A stretch of 64,000 bases of DNA from Rhizomys pruinosus (Eukaryota > Chordata > Mammalia > Rodentia > Spalacidae): NCBI GenBank assembly GCA_009823505.1, contig VZQC01005070.1:554160-618159 (forward strand), written 5' to 3'. The notes beneath the pieces were generated by a model. That model ran no database searches. It was not told where the DNA came from and was given only the letters and a program-made list of their open reading frames with translations. How positions within the stretch are numbered: position 1 is the first letter of the stretch; each line of letters starts with the position of its first letter. Shown here piece after piece: positions 20,621-32,144 of this stretch. Made by a program: the position numbers and the translations under genes.

Positions 20621-20995
20621 GGGGCTGGAGAGATGGGTCAGTGGTTAAGAGCACCGACTGCTCTTGCAGAGGATGCGGGTTCGATTCCCAGCACCCACAC
20701 GGCAGCTAAGAACCGTCTTTAAGCCGGGTGTGGTGGCACACGCCTGTTTTTTTTTTTTTTTTTTTGTCTTTTTGCGACCGGGTCTCCCTGTAGACCAGGC
20801 GGACTTGAACTCACAGAAGGATCCACCTGCCTCCCCTCCCCAGTGTTCGGCTAAAAGGCATGCCGCCACCACACCTGGCTTAATTAGCACTTGGGAGGCA
20901 CGAGGCAGGCAGATCTCTGCAAAAATGAAGACCAGCTTGGTCTACAAACTGACTTCAGGCCAGCTGAGACTAAAAAGAGACCCTGTCTCAAACAA
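20621..20995 (+). mobile_element. Composite SINE: B2 head joined to B1, with an antisense B1 inserted in the B1
   Basis: A 102-nt B2 head (20621-20722, ending agaaccgtcttta) runs straight into a B1 (from 20723, gccgggtgtggtggcacacg). At about 20745 the B1 is interrupted by an antisense B1 (poly-T gtctttttgcgaccgggtct to ccaccacacctggctt). It resumes at about 20881 with agcacttgggaggcacgagg and ends gaccctgtctcaaacaaaaa. There is no B2 3' half. Confidence 0.8.
20745..20880 (-). mobile_element. B1 SINE, antisense, nested in a plus-strand B1
   Basis: It runs from an 18-base T-run to ccaccacacctggctt. Together with the host B1 it makes a long inverted repeat. Confidence 0.82.
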
Positions 20996-21338
20996 AAACA
21001 AAAAACAAAACAAAGAAAACCAAAACCACCCCCCCCCCCACACAAAAAAAAAAATATGCGCCTCAACATGTGTGCTACAAGAGGAGGGGGAGGAAAGTTC
21101 CATCCCACGGGGCCTTGTTTTATGCACAAAATTCATGAAAACTGTATAACACTAACTTCGCCTGTGCACACAAGGGGGTGTCCACAAAACCCCAACAAAC
21201 GTGTTCTTTGATTGATTCCCCCCCCCAAGATATCTCATGATGTGCATGTAGATATGCCCAAACTGGAAGAATGCCCAAGCTGGAAGAACGAAAGAAACCG
21301 GAGGAATGGGAAGCACGCATTTCAGTCACTTCCTAAAG

Positions 21339-21339
<1 letters not shown>

Positions 21340-21382
<43 letters not shown>

Positions 21383-21438
21383 ACACACACACACACAGAC
21401 ACACACACAGACACACACACATAGACACACACACACAG
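21340..21438 (+). repeat. (CT)n followed by (CA)n/(CAGA)n microsatellite
   Basis: About 38 bases of ctctct are followed by acacacac with periodic ag interruptions (cacacagacacacacacaga). Confidence 0.95.
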
Positions 21439-21689
21439 ACCTAGCATAAGGCACTTCGTAATACAGGTGAAAAGGGTATGGGAATTTTGTATGGTAGTTT
21501 TGATACTTTGCTGCCTTTCTGAAATCATATCAAACAAAAGACACTTATGCATACATCAGGAAGTTGGGTTTTTGTTTTGCTTTGTGCTTTTGATTTTTGT
21601 AGTGCTAAGGTAGTAAAATAGTTAATCTAGGACCTCCTGAAAAACAAGCAAGTGTTCTAACAGTAAACTATACCTCCAGCACAGAAAGA

Positions 21690-21992
21690 GCTATTTGTTT
21701 ATTGTGTTACTGTGTGTGTGGCTTTGTGTTTCTGTGTATGTTTGTAGGTGGAGGCCAGAGGTTGACACTGGGTGTCTTACCCAATTACTCTCCACCTTAT
21801 TTTTTGAGATAAGATCTCTCCCTGAATCTGAACTTCCTGATTTCACTGCACTGGCTGGCCAGAAAGCCTCAGGGAGCCTCCTGTGTCCACCTAGCTGTGC
21901 TTGGCTTTTATGTGGGTGCTGAGGATCAAACTCAGGTCCTCATGCTTGGCACAGTGAGCACCTCACTAACTTAGCCATCTCCACAACCTGAA
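21690..21992 (-). mobile_element. Old composite SINE (B4/RSINE type), antisense
   Basis: It contains gtaggtggaggccagaggtt, gacactgggtgtcttaccca, ttttttgagataagatctct, tttatgtgggtgctgaggat and ttagccatctccacaacc. On the minus strand this gives a tRNA-like head, a B1-like body and a B2/B3-like tail. Confidence 0.65.
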
Positions 21993-22075
21993 AGAGCTTT
22001 TCAAATACTCTTTTTTATATAAAAAGTATGAAGTAAGCTTAGTATGGTAGCTCAGATGTTAATGCGAGGAAGAAA

Positions 22076-22135
22076 AGGAGGAAGAGGAGGAGGAGGAGGA
22101 GGAGGAGGAGGAGGAGGAGGAGGAGGAGGAGGAGG
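22076..22135 (+). repeat. (GGA)n microsatellite
   Basis: About 18 gga/aggagg units. Confidence 0.95.
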
Positions 22136-22184
22136 AAAGTCCTTTCTTATAGGTGAGGAAAATGAGGCTTAGAAAGTGAGCGTG

Positions 22185-22474
22185 GGGGCTGGAGAGATGG
22201 CTCAGTGGTTAAGAGCGCCAAGTGCTCTTGCAAAGGACCTGGGTTTGATTCCCAGTACCCACATGGCAGATAAAAACCGTCCTAGACCATGCATGGTGGT
22301 ACATGCCTTTAATCCCAGCACCTGGGAGGCGGAGGCGGGCGGATCTCTGTGAGTTCAAGGACTGCCTGGTCTACATAGTGAGCTCTAGGCCAGCTAGGAC
22401 TAAAGGGAGACCCTGTCTGTCTCAAAAAGACAAAAGATAAATAAAGTTCAGATATAAATGCTTTAAAAAAAAAA
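22185..22474 (+). mobile_element. Composite SINE: B2 head joined to B1, bounded by one TSD
   Basis: The B2 head occupies 22185-22284 (ggggctggagagatggctca to taaaaaccgtccta). The B1 occupies 22285-22440 (gaccatgcatggtggtacat to gtctcaaaaagaca). A tail of ataaataaagttcagatata followed by an A-run ends the unit. The whole is flanked by aaagtgagcgtg (22173-22184) and aaagtgagcatg (22475-22486). The B2 3' half is missing. The TSD position suggests the unit was inserted in one event. Confidence 0.82.
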
Positions 22475-22486
22475 AAAGTGAGCATG

Positions 22487-23750
22487 AACTAGCTGCCACA
22501 GGGTGGCCAGCACTGGGTTATACTTCAGGAACTACAAGCAGAACACAAGCTGGCTAAAGAGGGAGAGACCTCTGATTTGGGCTCTGTCATCACCTTAGCC
22601 CCTGTAGGAACACAGAAAAAGAATGAAATGTGAGAGCCTGGGAATGAAAGGGGAACAGAAGCTAGCATCTTAGTGGAGGGAGGGGAGACTCAAGACGGAT
22701 GCTTCTGGAAGCAGCAGTTGCCTATGGACAGGAGTGACAGGATCCAGACAAGGAGAAGAGCTGCCCTGCCCTATGTCCCATGGAGACCCTTAGAATCTGA
22801 ACTCTCACATGTTCCAACACATCTGAGCCCAGGACAAGATCTGCATTTACACTTGCAATAGTCTGCGAGGTTGTCAAGACCCAGACGTGATGCCCAGCAG
22901 GTACCTGGTATGGGTACCCAAGGCTTCATGGCAGAGCAGGTAGCTACAAGCTGGGAAGCCACAGGACCCTGCTGAGGAAGAGCAGTGAGGGAGAAGAATG
23001 CAAAGCCTCACACAATGAGAAGCAGAGGGCACTGCACTGACAGACACCGTGGAAGGTCAAGGAAGACACTTTTGCACAGTGCCCGGGGACGCCTCTGGAA
23101 CCTTGTTCCCAGGGCGGTGGTAGAGAGGACGATGGGTGGAAGGCACCGAGGCATGGAGGGGCTGTGCAAGCAGGGGGTATGGCCCTCCTCTGTTCTTTAG
23201 GTAGGGGCACAGAGCAAGGTACACAGGCTAAAGACTTGCTTTGGGGGTGGAAACACCTGAGCAGACAGTAGAAAAGTCCATGGAAAAGAGCCTTGGTGTA
23301 AGAACTAAGAATAGACAGTGAGCTGGGCTGTGGAGGATGAGAGGACAGGCGCTTACATTTGAGACTTAAGAGTGATTTGCACAGATCTCCAACCTAAGAG
23401 TCCACCCTAAGCACTTGGGAGGTCTTACCTCAAGTACATAAGTCTAGACTGTACCCCTAGAGATTTGGACTGGGGTGACTGGGGCAGGGAATCTACACTT
23501 GAGCCACTATTTAGAGTGATACTCGTGGTCAGCAGATCATACTGCCTTGAGGGAGAAAAACAAGGTTGCTGATCAAGGTCATGAACACTACTTGTTACCA
23601 ATACAGTGCCAAGGACTCATGGCTGGAATGAAGAAAAACTAGCTGGAGAGGTTAAAGATAGCTTAGATCAGCCAAGAGCAAACTCACTTTTCCAGCTTCA
23701 CATCATTATAATTTTATAGCTTGATCTGTTGTGTCATTTACAAGGTATTT
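22487..23750. other. Unique intronic sequence
   Basis: There is a possible hAT (MER5-like) trace at 23440-23540 (gactggggtgactggggcag). No exon is recognised. Confidence 0.45.
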
Positions 23751-23751
23751 T

Positions 23752-23958
23752 CCTTTATTTATTACTTTTATTTTGTGTGTATGAGTACATTGTCTGGATG
23801 TATGTAAGTATATTCATGTTGTACAATGCCTTCGGAGGTCAGAAGAGGGCATCAGATCCCCTGGAAGTCAGGTTACAGGTAGTCATTAGTCACCATGTGG
23901 GTGCTGGGACTTGAACCCAGGTCTTCCACAAGTACAGCTGAGCCATCTCTCCAGCCCC
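23752..23958 (-). mobile_element. B3/B2 SINE, antisense
   Basis: It runs from gtgtgtatgagtacattgtc to gagccatctctccagcccc. Confidence 0.85.
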
Positions 23959-24114
23959 CAGCATTTTATTTTCTAATGTGTTACCCTGTATTTTCCTCAT
24001 CTGTCACCACTTTGTGTCTTGTTGTCTGTGAGCTCTGCTGGGCTATAAGTCTCTATTCACTTCTGGACCCTTGCACAATTCCCATCAGGACTGACACAAA
24101 AGTCATGAAATTCT

Positions 24115-24232
24115 TTTTCTTTTTCCAGGCGTGGTTTCATCACATAGCCCAGAATGGTCTCAAACTTGTGATCCTCCTGCCTCAGCCTCCCGACTGCTAG
24201 GATTATAGATGTGTACTACCATGCTTGGCTTG
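24115..24232 (-). mobile_element. Old B1-type SINE, antisense
   Basis: It contains agcccagaatggtctcaaac, tgatcctcctgcctcagcct and ctaccatgcttggctt. Confidence 0.7.
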
Positions 24233-24844
24233 AAATTTTTAGTTTCAATTCTACCCAATGTGTACAAGTGGAAGGTAATCCAAGCATAGCCAGAGCCACT
24301 TCCTGCTCAGCAAATTTAAGCCTGAAATGACCCACTTGACTTCGAATGAACTCAAAACAAACATCCTGAAGGATGTTCCAATGAGCGAGCAAGAATGCTC
24401 CAGACCAAGCCCATGGGCTGTCCAGGCTTCAAGAACCACAGAGGCACTTGGTTCTTGCTAAGTCCTTAATCAAAGTCACTTGATTGAGCTCCATTAAGCA
24501 GAACACAATCTCTAAGAAGGAAGCAAGGATGGTGATCTCCACCATGGACAGGGTCCAGGAACTCAATGCCAGGAGGGATGCTAATAAATCAGGTATACTC
24601 AGAAGAGCTCACCAACCTGGCATGCTGAGAGATACCTGCTAAAACAGGAAGAAAGTGAGCAGAAAGCCCTGAGCAGCTGCAAGAAGTTGCCAGAGAAGGG
24701 ATCACAGTAAGTGAAGGGGGGCTGGAGTTGAAAGCAACTGACCAACTAAACTCAATATTGTCTCCTGGACAGCTAGCCTGGTGGGACCTACAAGACAGCA
24801 AAGAACATGAAGGGCTGTGGTGATGCGGAAACACCAGGTTCACA

Positions 24845-25030
24845 AAACAATCCTGCCTCTGATTAGCTATGCAACCACAGGCAAGATTTCATCCCCACCT
24901 GCACACTCTAATTTGCTCATTAAGAATGGAAATAGCAGGAATTCTCTCTCAGCATTGCTTCTCGAGTTGAGTGAAGCTGGGTGATCCATTCAAAGCACGC
25001 AGCCCCAGAGTTAGGCACAATGTAACGTCT
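24845..25030 (+). mobile_element. MIR fragment
   Basis: It contains ctgcctctgattagctatgc, aaccacaggcaagatttcat and aatttgctcattaagaatgg, the MIR core layout. Confidence 0.65.
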
Positions 25031-25514
25031 TGATAAGCATTAGCCAGTATCAGTTCTGCTCCACAGGCTGTGATGTAGAAGGAGAAAACACCTGTACCCA
25101 CTTTCCAGGAGGCTTGCACTTACAGGCATGTGCATGCGTGGAATCCAGAGCTGTTCCTGTAGATGAAAGGGAAGCCCAGCCCAGCCCCCAGGCTGACAAC
25201 ACTAAAACTGCTTAGACCAATTTATTTAAAAGCATTACTGAGCAATGGGATTGGAAGATTTTCATATCTAGGCAAAAAGGAGCCTAAATCTCTTTGATAC
25301 TTAACACATCAGGAAAGTAATACCAAGATAGGTGTAGAAGAAAATTACCAAACAGTAAAGTAACAAATGTTCCTAAATATCTACTTCTCTACCTCCTGCA
25401 ACTATTTTTTAACACTTCCTGAATTGCTTCAATTTTCCCAAGTAGAACTGTATAAATGATAAGTTCTGAGACCACACGTGATGTTCGAATGGCTGCCCTC
25501 TAGACAACACTTTC

Positions 25515-25756
25515 TTTTTTTTTTTATTTTTTTTTTAAATTTTATTTATTTCCATATGTGTATAAATGTATTGTCTGCATGCAAGTCTGTGCACCCGTGA
25601 CGTGCAATGCTGTGGAGGTCAGAAGAGGGTGTCGGACTCCCCTGGAATTGGAGTTTCAGACGGTTCTCGGCCGCCATGTGGGTGCTGGGGATCGAACCCG
25701 GGTCCTCTGCAAGAGCGGTCGGCGCTCTTAACCGCTAGGCCATCTCTCCAGCCCCC
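25515..25756 (-). mobile_element. B2 SINE (short variant), antisense, young
   Basis: It ends ccatctctccagcccc and keeps many CpGs. A 15-bp TSD ctagacaacactttc lies at 25500-25514 and from about 25756. Confidence 0.95.
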
Positions 25757-25867
25757 TAGACAACACTTTCACATAATCTCACTGAAACACAAGAGAACAC
25801 TTGACAGGGAAGCAGATATTTAACTACAGTTGCAATTCTCCAATCTAGCCACACACACCCCTTTTCT

Positions 25868-26040
25868 CTCTTTCTTTTTGAGACAGGGTCTCACTATGAA
25901 CAGCAGGCAGAACTGGAACTCTCTGTGTAGTCCAGAGTAGAACTGGAACTCATATGTAGCCCAGAGTGGCCTCAAACTCCCCATCCATTTCTCTACCTCC
26001 GAGCACTAAGTTACAAGTATGTACCACCATGCCCAGTTCT
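25868..26040 (-). mobile_element. B1 SINE, antisense, with a short internal duplication
   Basis: gtagtccagagtagaactgg and gtagcccagagtggcctcaa are two partial copies of the same B1 segment. It ends caccatgcccagttct. Confidence 0.78.
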
Positions 26041-26595
26041 CAGTGGGGAGTTTTCTAGAAATCCCACTCAGGCTATATATACCCTGGACCAACCAAACCA
26101 GAATCTCTAGAGCTGAGCATGCAGATTCTGAGCATTCTCCATTGGCAATGGGTGATTCCAGCACGGAGCATTGGCTAGGAACCACTATCTTTTTCTACTG
26201 TTCCTCCAGCTCCAACAACATCCCCTCCTCCTTCTCTTTTATAGAAAAGAAATCAAAGGTCCACGAGTCCCTGTTCTACAGTTAAGGAGGTCCAGGCACA
26301 AGAAGAGCAAGAGATTTGTTCCTAAGAGGAATGCCCAAAATAGAGCCCAAGACCTAAGGTAAACACCTCCTGGCTCATACGTTCCTGCTGGATGCCAGCC
26401 ATGAGCCAGCCAATAACCAGAACAGAGAAGATGCAGGCAGGTGATCACACTCTTCTGATGCAGCTAATGAGTGAAGGCAGTAAGGTAGGAAAGACTTTTT
26501 CAACTTCATCTGAGCGCTAATGCAAGAGGCAAAGATGTCAAGTGACAGTGGGGACCTGAAGAAGGGACTGGCAATAAGAGCTAGAAGATGAGCTA

Positions 26596-26752
26596 GCCGG
26601 GCGTGGTGGTACACACCTTTAATCCCAGCACTCAGGAGGCAGAGGCCAGCAGATCTCTGTGAGTTCAAGGCCAGCCTGGTCTACATAATGAGTTCCAGGT
26701 CAGCTGGGACTAAAGAGAGACCCTGTCTCAAAAATACAAAAAAAAAAAAAAA
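26596..26752 (+). mobile_element. B1 SINE
   Basis: It starts gccgggcgtggtggtacaca and ends gaccctgtctcaaaaataca plus A-run. Confidence 0.93.
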
Positions 26753-26887
26753 AGGAAAGATTAACCCCATGATTTGATCAGGGAAGCTAGAACAATGCTC
26801 CAATCACAGAGGTGTGATGATCCATTTCCTTGAGCCCTCTGGGCATATGTGACCCTACCTGGATGCATTTTCGTCAGAGAACCCACT

Positions 26888-27042
26888 CTTTTTTTTTTCT
26901 TTTGGTCTTTTCAAGACAGGGTCTCCCCGTAACCCAACTGTCCTGGAACTCACTCTGTAGACCAGGCTGGCCTTGAACTCACAAAGATCCGCCTGCCTCT
27001 GCCTCCCAAGTGCTAGTATTAAAGGCATGCGCCACCATGCTG
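26888..27042 (-). mobile_element. B1 SINE, antisense
   Basis: It runs from ttttttcttttggtcttttc to gccaccatgctggt. TSD gagaacccactctt / gagaactcactctt lies at about 26878 and 27044. Confidence 0.93.
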
Positions 27043-27239
27043 GTGAGAACTCACTCTTAAGCTTACTGCCATGGTTCCATGAGTGGAGATATCTGGTCTC
27101 AAGGTATAGGGTACAGGCCAGCAGCTTCACCAGGGAACTTACTGGAAATGAACATTCTTGAGCCCCACCCAGAACCAGACTCCACCTCTAAGAGTTTCCA
27201 GTACCTTCTGAAGCCTACTAGTGCCTCCTGAGGGTTGGC

Positions 27240-27366
27240 AATCACCGCTCTAGAATATAAGCTTCATGAAGGCAATGACTTACTCACTGCCAAATCACCT
27301 GTTAGAATGTCTGCTGGCACAGTACAGACACGCCATCTAATAAATATTTGTTAAATGACTGAATGC
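27240..27366 (+). mobile_element. L2 3' end
   Basis: agaatataagcttcatgaag ... ctaataaatatttgttaaat followed by gactgaatg is the characteristic L2 terminus. Confidence 0.8.
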
Positions 27367-29727
27367 ATCAAGCTGAGACAGGGGAAGAAGGAAACGAGCT
27401 CAGAGGGCCTGAAATTCTAGCTGTATTAAACAGTTCCATGACTGCTGTCTCTCACCTATATAATAAATTCCACGAATTAGAGACTGTTGTACTTCACAAC
27501 ACCTTTACCAGCAATTCAGCCTAACTCACTCTACAGCAAGCTCTCAATAGCATCTATTGGGCACAAAGGTCTTCCTCCAGTTTCCAAGTCTGGATTCAGA
27601 CCACCATTAAGAGGTGTCACAGTCACCTCTGCATTTGGATAGAAGAACTGAGAGAACACCAAGTCCCAGGTCATAATGCAACTGTTTAACCACTGGCTAT
27701 TCTTCCTGAGCCAAGCATCCACCCCACTGCAGGGGGACTTTGCTCTGATCCCCAACACCGTGGGCTTTGTATGGTAGGCGCTCCATAAATACCTGCAGAG
27801 TGAATGACCAACACCTGGCTGGGCGGGACTGATAAACACATGCCACAGCCCTTGTGCACCTCCAGCATGCTCAAACCCCAGGCTCTCCAGCAGCTTCCAA
27901 ATAGAGCAAGGGGGGAGACCCGCTAACAAAGCAGTTACAAAGGAATGCCGGGGGCTACTGCTCCTACAGGAGCCTTCTCAGGGCTAGCACGACAGCTGCA
28001 ATATATGACTCGGTCTTCACACACACAGCCCCAGTACCAGCTCACCCACAAGTCACTCTACTCCAGAAATTCCAAAGAAGGGCTTGCCTCTGATAAGACC
28101 CAGGAGAAAAAGTTTATTGATTTATTTATATAAGAAGCACTGCCAAGATGGTTCGCAAGCACTAACGTCAGCGTGAATCAGGCAGGCACCGGCCACCAAG
28201 AAGTTTTCACTAGAGAGGAAGCAGCAGAGGATTTAGTTCCTCTACTAATACAAAGGTGAGCAAGTTAGAAGTGGCTTGCCTTATAAAGCATGATATTGGG
28301 CATCATGCTGTGACCTTCCACACTAGTGTCAGTATGGTCTCTTCTGAGGAATTGCCTACTTACCCCCCCTGCTTTACAGCTGAGGAGCAGGAATTGGTTC
28401 AAGGCCATCTGCTAGTGGCAAAAGCATCAAACTTGACTCAGTGTCCTCTGCCGATCTCTATAAAGTGCAGGGAAAGCTACAACCACACAGCTATCATGCT
28501 CCACAGACAAGGTAGCTACACTGATGGCAATTTCTGCTTTATTCTTTGTAGTTCTTTGACTTCCCTTTCTCTCTTAGAACTCAAAGGAAAATTTCAGGGG
28601 AAGAACGAGTAAGGTTTTGAAATCCTAACCATAATTCAGATCGCTACACTGCTGCCTGCGCCTGCACAGGCTGGGACTTGTCACTCGACATTTTTCCACC
28701 TCAGTTTCCCTAATTTGCAAAATGCCAGGAAGTTCAATTCACTAGTGCCTGGCACATGACAGATACTGGGTAAAGATCATTAATGATAACTAACTTTATT
28801 GAACACCACTATTGCCCCATGCCAAACTGCTCCTACTGTTCCATATACTGGAAGCAATTCCTGGAGTACCCAATAGATTGCTCAGAGCATGAGAAAGCTA
28901 CCACAGAGGCAGGAAGGTCATCCCATCCATCCCACAGCCACCTGACGCCTGTATCTTGATAATTTATCCCTCCAAGGCACTTGCCAGTGGGCAGATCCCA
29001 GAGACACTGCAGTGACGGCTGATGGCAGGGAGAAGCCAGGGTGTTGGGGAGATGTGGAGACTGCCACCAACCAGGCTGGGACAACAGCAGGCAGCCAGCC
29101 GGATTGGGGAAAGCCAGCAGCTGCCCGGTGTCCCTGCCGCCAGCAAGTGAATGGAGAAGCAAGCGAAGGAAAAAAAGCCAACAAAGGTATCCCTGATCTT
29201 GATGCAGCAGCTTTTTTTTTTTTTTTTCCTGGCTGACCATTGAGTGAGAACTTAAGCCTCAGACCCTTTCTTTGGCAGACATCTGAAACTGAAAGATCCC
29301 ATTTCTTCCCAACTGGAGATGTCATGAGTAGAAGCATCCAGGAGGTGACTGTGGGGTGTGGGGTTGGGGGGGACATGTGACCCATACATTTGTCTCTTTT
29401 GTCCCCTTCTCCCAACTCTCTCTACTCATCATTGTTCCCAAACCAGAATGTTTACAGAATGCTCTCCCTGCCCAACCACAGTGAATGCCTGGCCCATCCT
29501 CCCTTGTTACCACTACGATATTTTGCTAAGAGGATTTTTTGGCCTAAGAACCGCATGCTACAATGGCCATGGTAAGGGTTGAAGGGTACGATACTGCTGT
29601 ACCCACCTTCTTAGTTTTCACTCCCTCTACCTTATTCTGAAACGCCATCTCAAGCCAGCCAAGAAGCCCCGCCCAGCTGAAGTGGTAGCCAGACCCTGTG
29701 GCTGTTCCTCTTAAAGATTCATGGGAC
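27367..29727. other. Mostly unique intronic sequence with L2/MIR traces
   Basis: L2-like tggtaggcgctccataaata lies near 27773. An antisense MIR-like segment lies at 28350-28450 (tttacagctgaggagcagga). A plus-strand MIR lies at 28650-28790 (cacctcagtttccctaattt). There are T-runs at 29211-29228. No exon is recognised. Confidence 0.5.
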
Positions 29728-29877
29728 TAGGGCAGGCGTGGTAGTACACACTTTTAATTCCAGCCCTCGGGAGGCAGAGGCAGAGGCAGGCAGATCTCCA
29801 GCCTGATCTACATAGTAAGTTCCAGGCCAGCTGGAGCTAACAGGGGGAGACCCTTGTCTCAAAAAAGGACCAAAAAA

Positions 29878-29911
<34 letters not shown>
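29728..29911 (+). mobile_element. B1 SINE with long A-tail
   Basis: It starts ggcaggcgtggtagtacaca and ends with an A-run of about 33 bases. Confidence 0.88.
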
Positions 29912-29914
<3 letters not shown>

Positions 29915-30067
29915 GGGAACCATCTTTGCTGGGAGGGGCACAGCACAGCTCTGGCTTTCCACATGCACTCACAGATCAGTCCTGTCAAGGTGGAAATGCT
30001 CCCTCAGTAAAGAGGGTGGAACAGCTCACGGAAATGCTATGGGAGCCAGGTTTTTGTTTTTGTGGGT

Positions 30068-30349
30068 TTTTTTTGGACAGGTCTCCCTAGTCCTAGCCTG
30101 CCTGAAACACACTATGTAGACCAGGCTGGCCTCCATCTCACAACGCTCCACCTGCCTCTGCTTCCAGAGGGCTGGGATTAAAGGCTTGGGACACCACACC
30201 CAGTGTGGAAGCCACTTCTTTAAGTGGTCTACACTATGTAGACCAGGCTGGCCTCCATCTCACAACGCTCCACCTGCCTCTGCTTCCAGAGGGCTGGGAT
30301 TAAAGGCTTGGGACACCACACCCAGTGTGGAAGCCACTTCTTTAAGTGG
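30068..30349 (-). repeat. B1 SINE, antisense, with a 122-bp tandem duplication
   Basis: The unit 30109-30230 (acactatgtagaccaggctg ... acttctttaagtggtct) is repeated perfectly, as far as I can see, at 30231-30349. The unit spans the 5' part of the B1 and about 25 nt of flank, so the duplication postdates the insertion. Confidence 0.92.
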
Positions 30350-31334
30350 ATCGCACTTATCTGGTTCCCTTGCTGAGTTGGGGGTGAACATCATTACAGA
30401 GCCACTTGTCATCAGAGAGCTCCTGATGGCCAGCCCCACTTGCCATTAGGTTAGCAACCCCTGAAAGTGTCACCAAATCCTGACCGTGGCTTCTCCCTGT
30501 GTCAACGAGCTGGCCACTTCCAGTTCTCACTTTGCAAGCCCGTCTCCCCTTTCACACACTTGTGATTGCTGTGCCAACCTTCTGGTAACGAAGGCAACTT
30601 GATTCTCTTCCCTTCAAAAGGGCAGTGTTTCTCTCACAGCTACCTGGGAGCCCAGGGGATTGGAAAATCAGGTCAGTTTGGCTAAGGCCTCTCCTGGAAG
30701 GGGGAGGATGGGGACAGACAAGAGCTGCCTCCTCCATTACGCATTCCCTGGCTGATGGGAGATTCGCCCAAGCCACTTGGAAAGAACATTGACCTCCCTG
30801 AACAACTCAGCATCCTTCAGAGTCTCTGCCTTCCTCTGAGGTCTCCCTTCCCCAGTGCTCCGTGCCTAGAAGGTAGAGTTAATGCTGAACATTCTCCTAA
30901 GCTGTCATGGGGCCCATGGCTTCTCCAATCAAAGCATCTTAGTAGCACCTTCCTCTAAGATCGATGTTAGGTTTGCTCATTCTGAGAGTAAGCAATCGCT
31001 CAAACCCAACTTGTCCAAAGGGCTCACTATGGCCCTGACATGGGTGAACTAGCTGGAGCAGCCAGATCAGACTACTGCTAATAGGTATGTCAATTGAGGT
31101 GTCCGCCTAGCTGGGTTCTAAATGTTATTTAACCTTTCTAAGTCTCAGTGTTCCCATCTCAAGATTGAAGAGGAATACTCTTAACTTCATACCACTGTTG
31201 AAATGATGCAATGAGATCTGAATACAAGTGGTCCTGGGCAGCCCGGAGTAAAGGTTCAATACACCACAGCGGAGACTGCTGCTTGAGCATTTCTGGGCCT
31301 CCAAAATTCTTGTTTCTTCTTGCATACCTCTACT
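30350..31334. other. Unique intronic sequence
   Basis: No repeat or exon is recognised. Confidence 0.5.
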
Positions 31335-31700
31335 GGTGCTTTTTAAAATTGTTTTATTACTTTTCTTTTTATGTGTACGAGTGTTCTTCCTGCATGTATG
31401 TGAGTCTGCCACATGCATGTACTGCCTACAGAGACCAGACCAGGGCATCAGATCCCCTGGAACTGGTGTTAGGGGTGATTAGCTGTCATATGGGTGCTAG
31501 GTTCTCTGCAAGAGTAGCCAATGCGCCGGGCGTGGTGGCGCATGCAGAGGCAGGCGGATCTTTGTGAGTTCAAAGCCAGCCTGGTCTACAGAGTGAGTTT
31601 CAGGACAGCTGGGGCTACAGGGAGACCCTGTCTTGAAAAGACCCCCCCCCAAAAAAAAAAATAGCCAATGCTCTTAACCACTGAGCCATCTCTCCAGCCC
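31335..31700 (-). mobile_element. B3/B2 SINE, antisense, interrupted by B1
   Basis: It runs from tttatgtgtacgagtgttct to gagccatctctccagcccc. It is interrupted at 31525. Confidence 0.85.
31525..31660 (+). mobile_element. B1 SINE nested in B2, internally deleted
   Basis: It starts gccgggcgtggtggcgcatg and jumps to cagaggcaggcggatctttg, so about 25 nt of the B1 5' part is lost. The TSD tagccaatgc is derived from the host B2. Confidence 0.92.
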
Positions 31701-31731
31701 CTATATCAGTGCTTTATAACATATTTATTTT

Positions 31732-31970
31732 TTCTTTTTAATTTTTTAAATTTTATTTATTTTTGTATGTGTATGAATGTACTGTCTGCATGTAGGTTGG
31801 TGCACCCCTGTCTGTCGTGCAATGCTGCAGAGGTCAGAAGAGGGCATTGGATTCCCCCGGAACTGGAGTCAAAGATGGTTCTCAACTGCCATGTGGGTGC
31901 TGGGGGTCGAACCCTGGTCTTCTGCAAGAGCAGTCAGTGCTCTTAACTGCTAGGCCATCTCTCCAGTCCC
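31732..31970 (-). mobile_element. B2 SINE (short variant), antisense
   Basis: It ends ccatctctccagtccc. TSD tataac(a/g)tattt is visible on both sides. Confidence 0.92.
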
Positions 31971-32037
31971 TATAACGTATTTCTTACAAGTGACACAATA
32001 TGTTCCCTTGCATAGTAAATGCTATGGAGTATGTAGA

Positions 32038-32144
32038 TTTTATTATTTAGACAGGGTCATGACATCATGTAGCCCAGCCATCCTCAAACTCATCACTGTC
32101 TTGCCTCAGTCTCCTGAGTGCTGATATATTGCCACACCTGGCTA
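32038..32144 (-). mobile_element. Old B1-type SINE, antisense
   Basis: It contains gtagcccagccatcctcaaa, ctcctgagtgctgatatatt and gccacacctggct. Confidence 0.65.

Noticed and set aside
27531..27929. 132-codon minus-strand ORF
   Set aside because: No recognisable domain or conserved motif, no splice context, and it overlaps an L2-like fragment.
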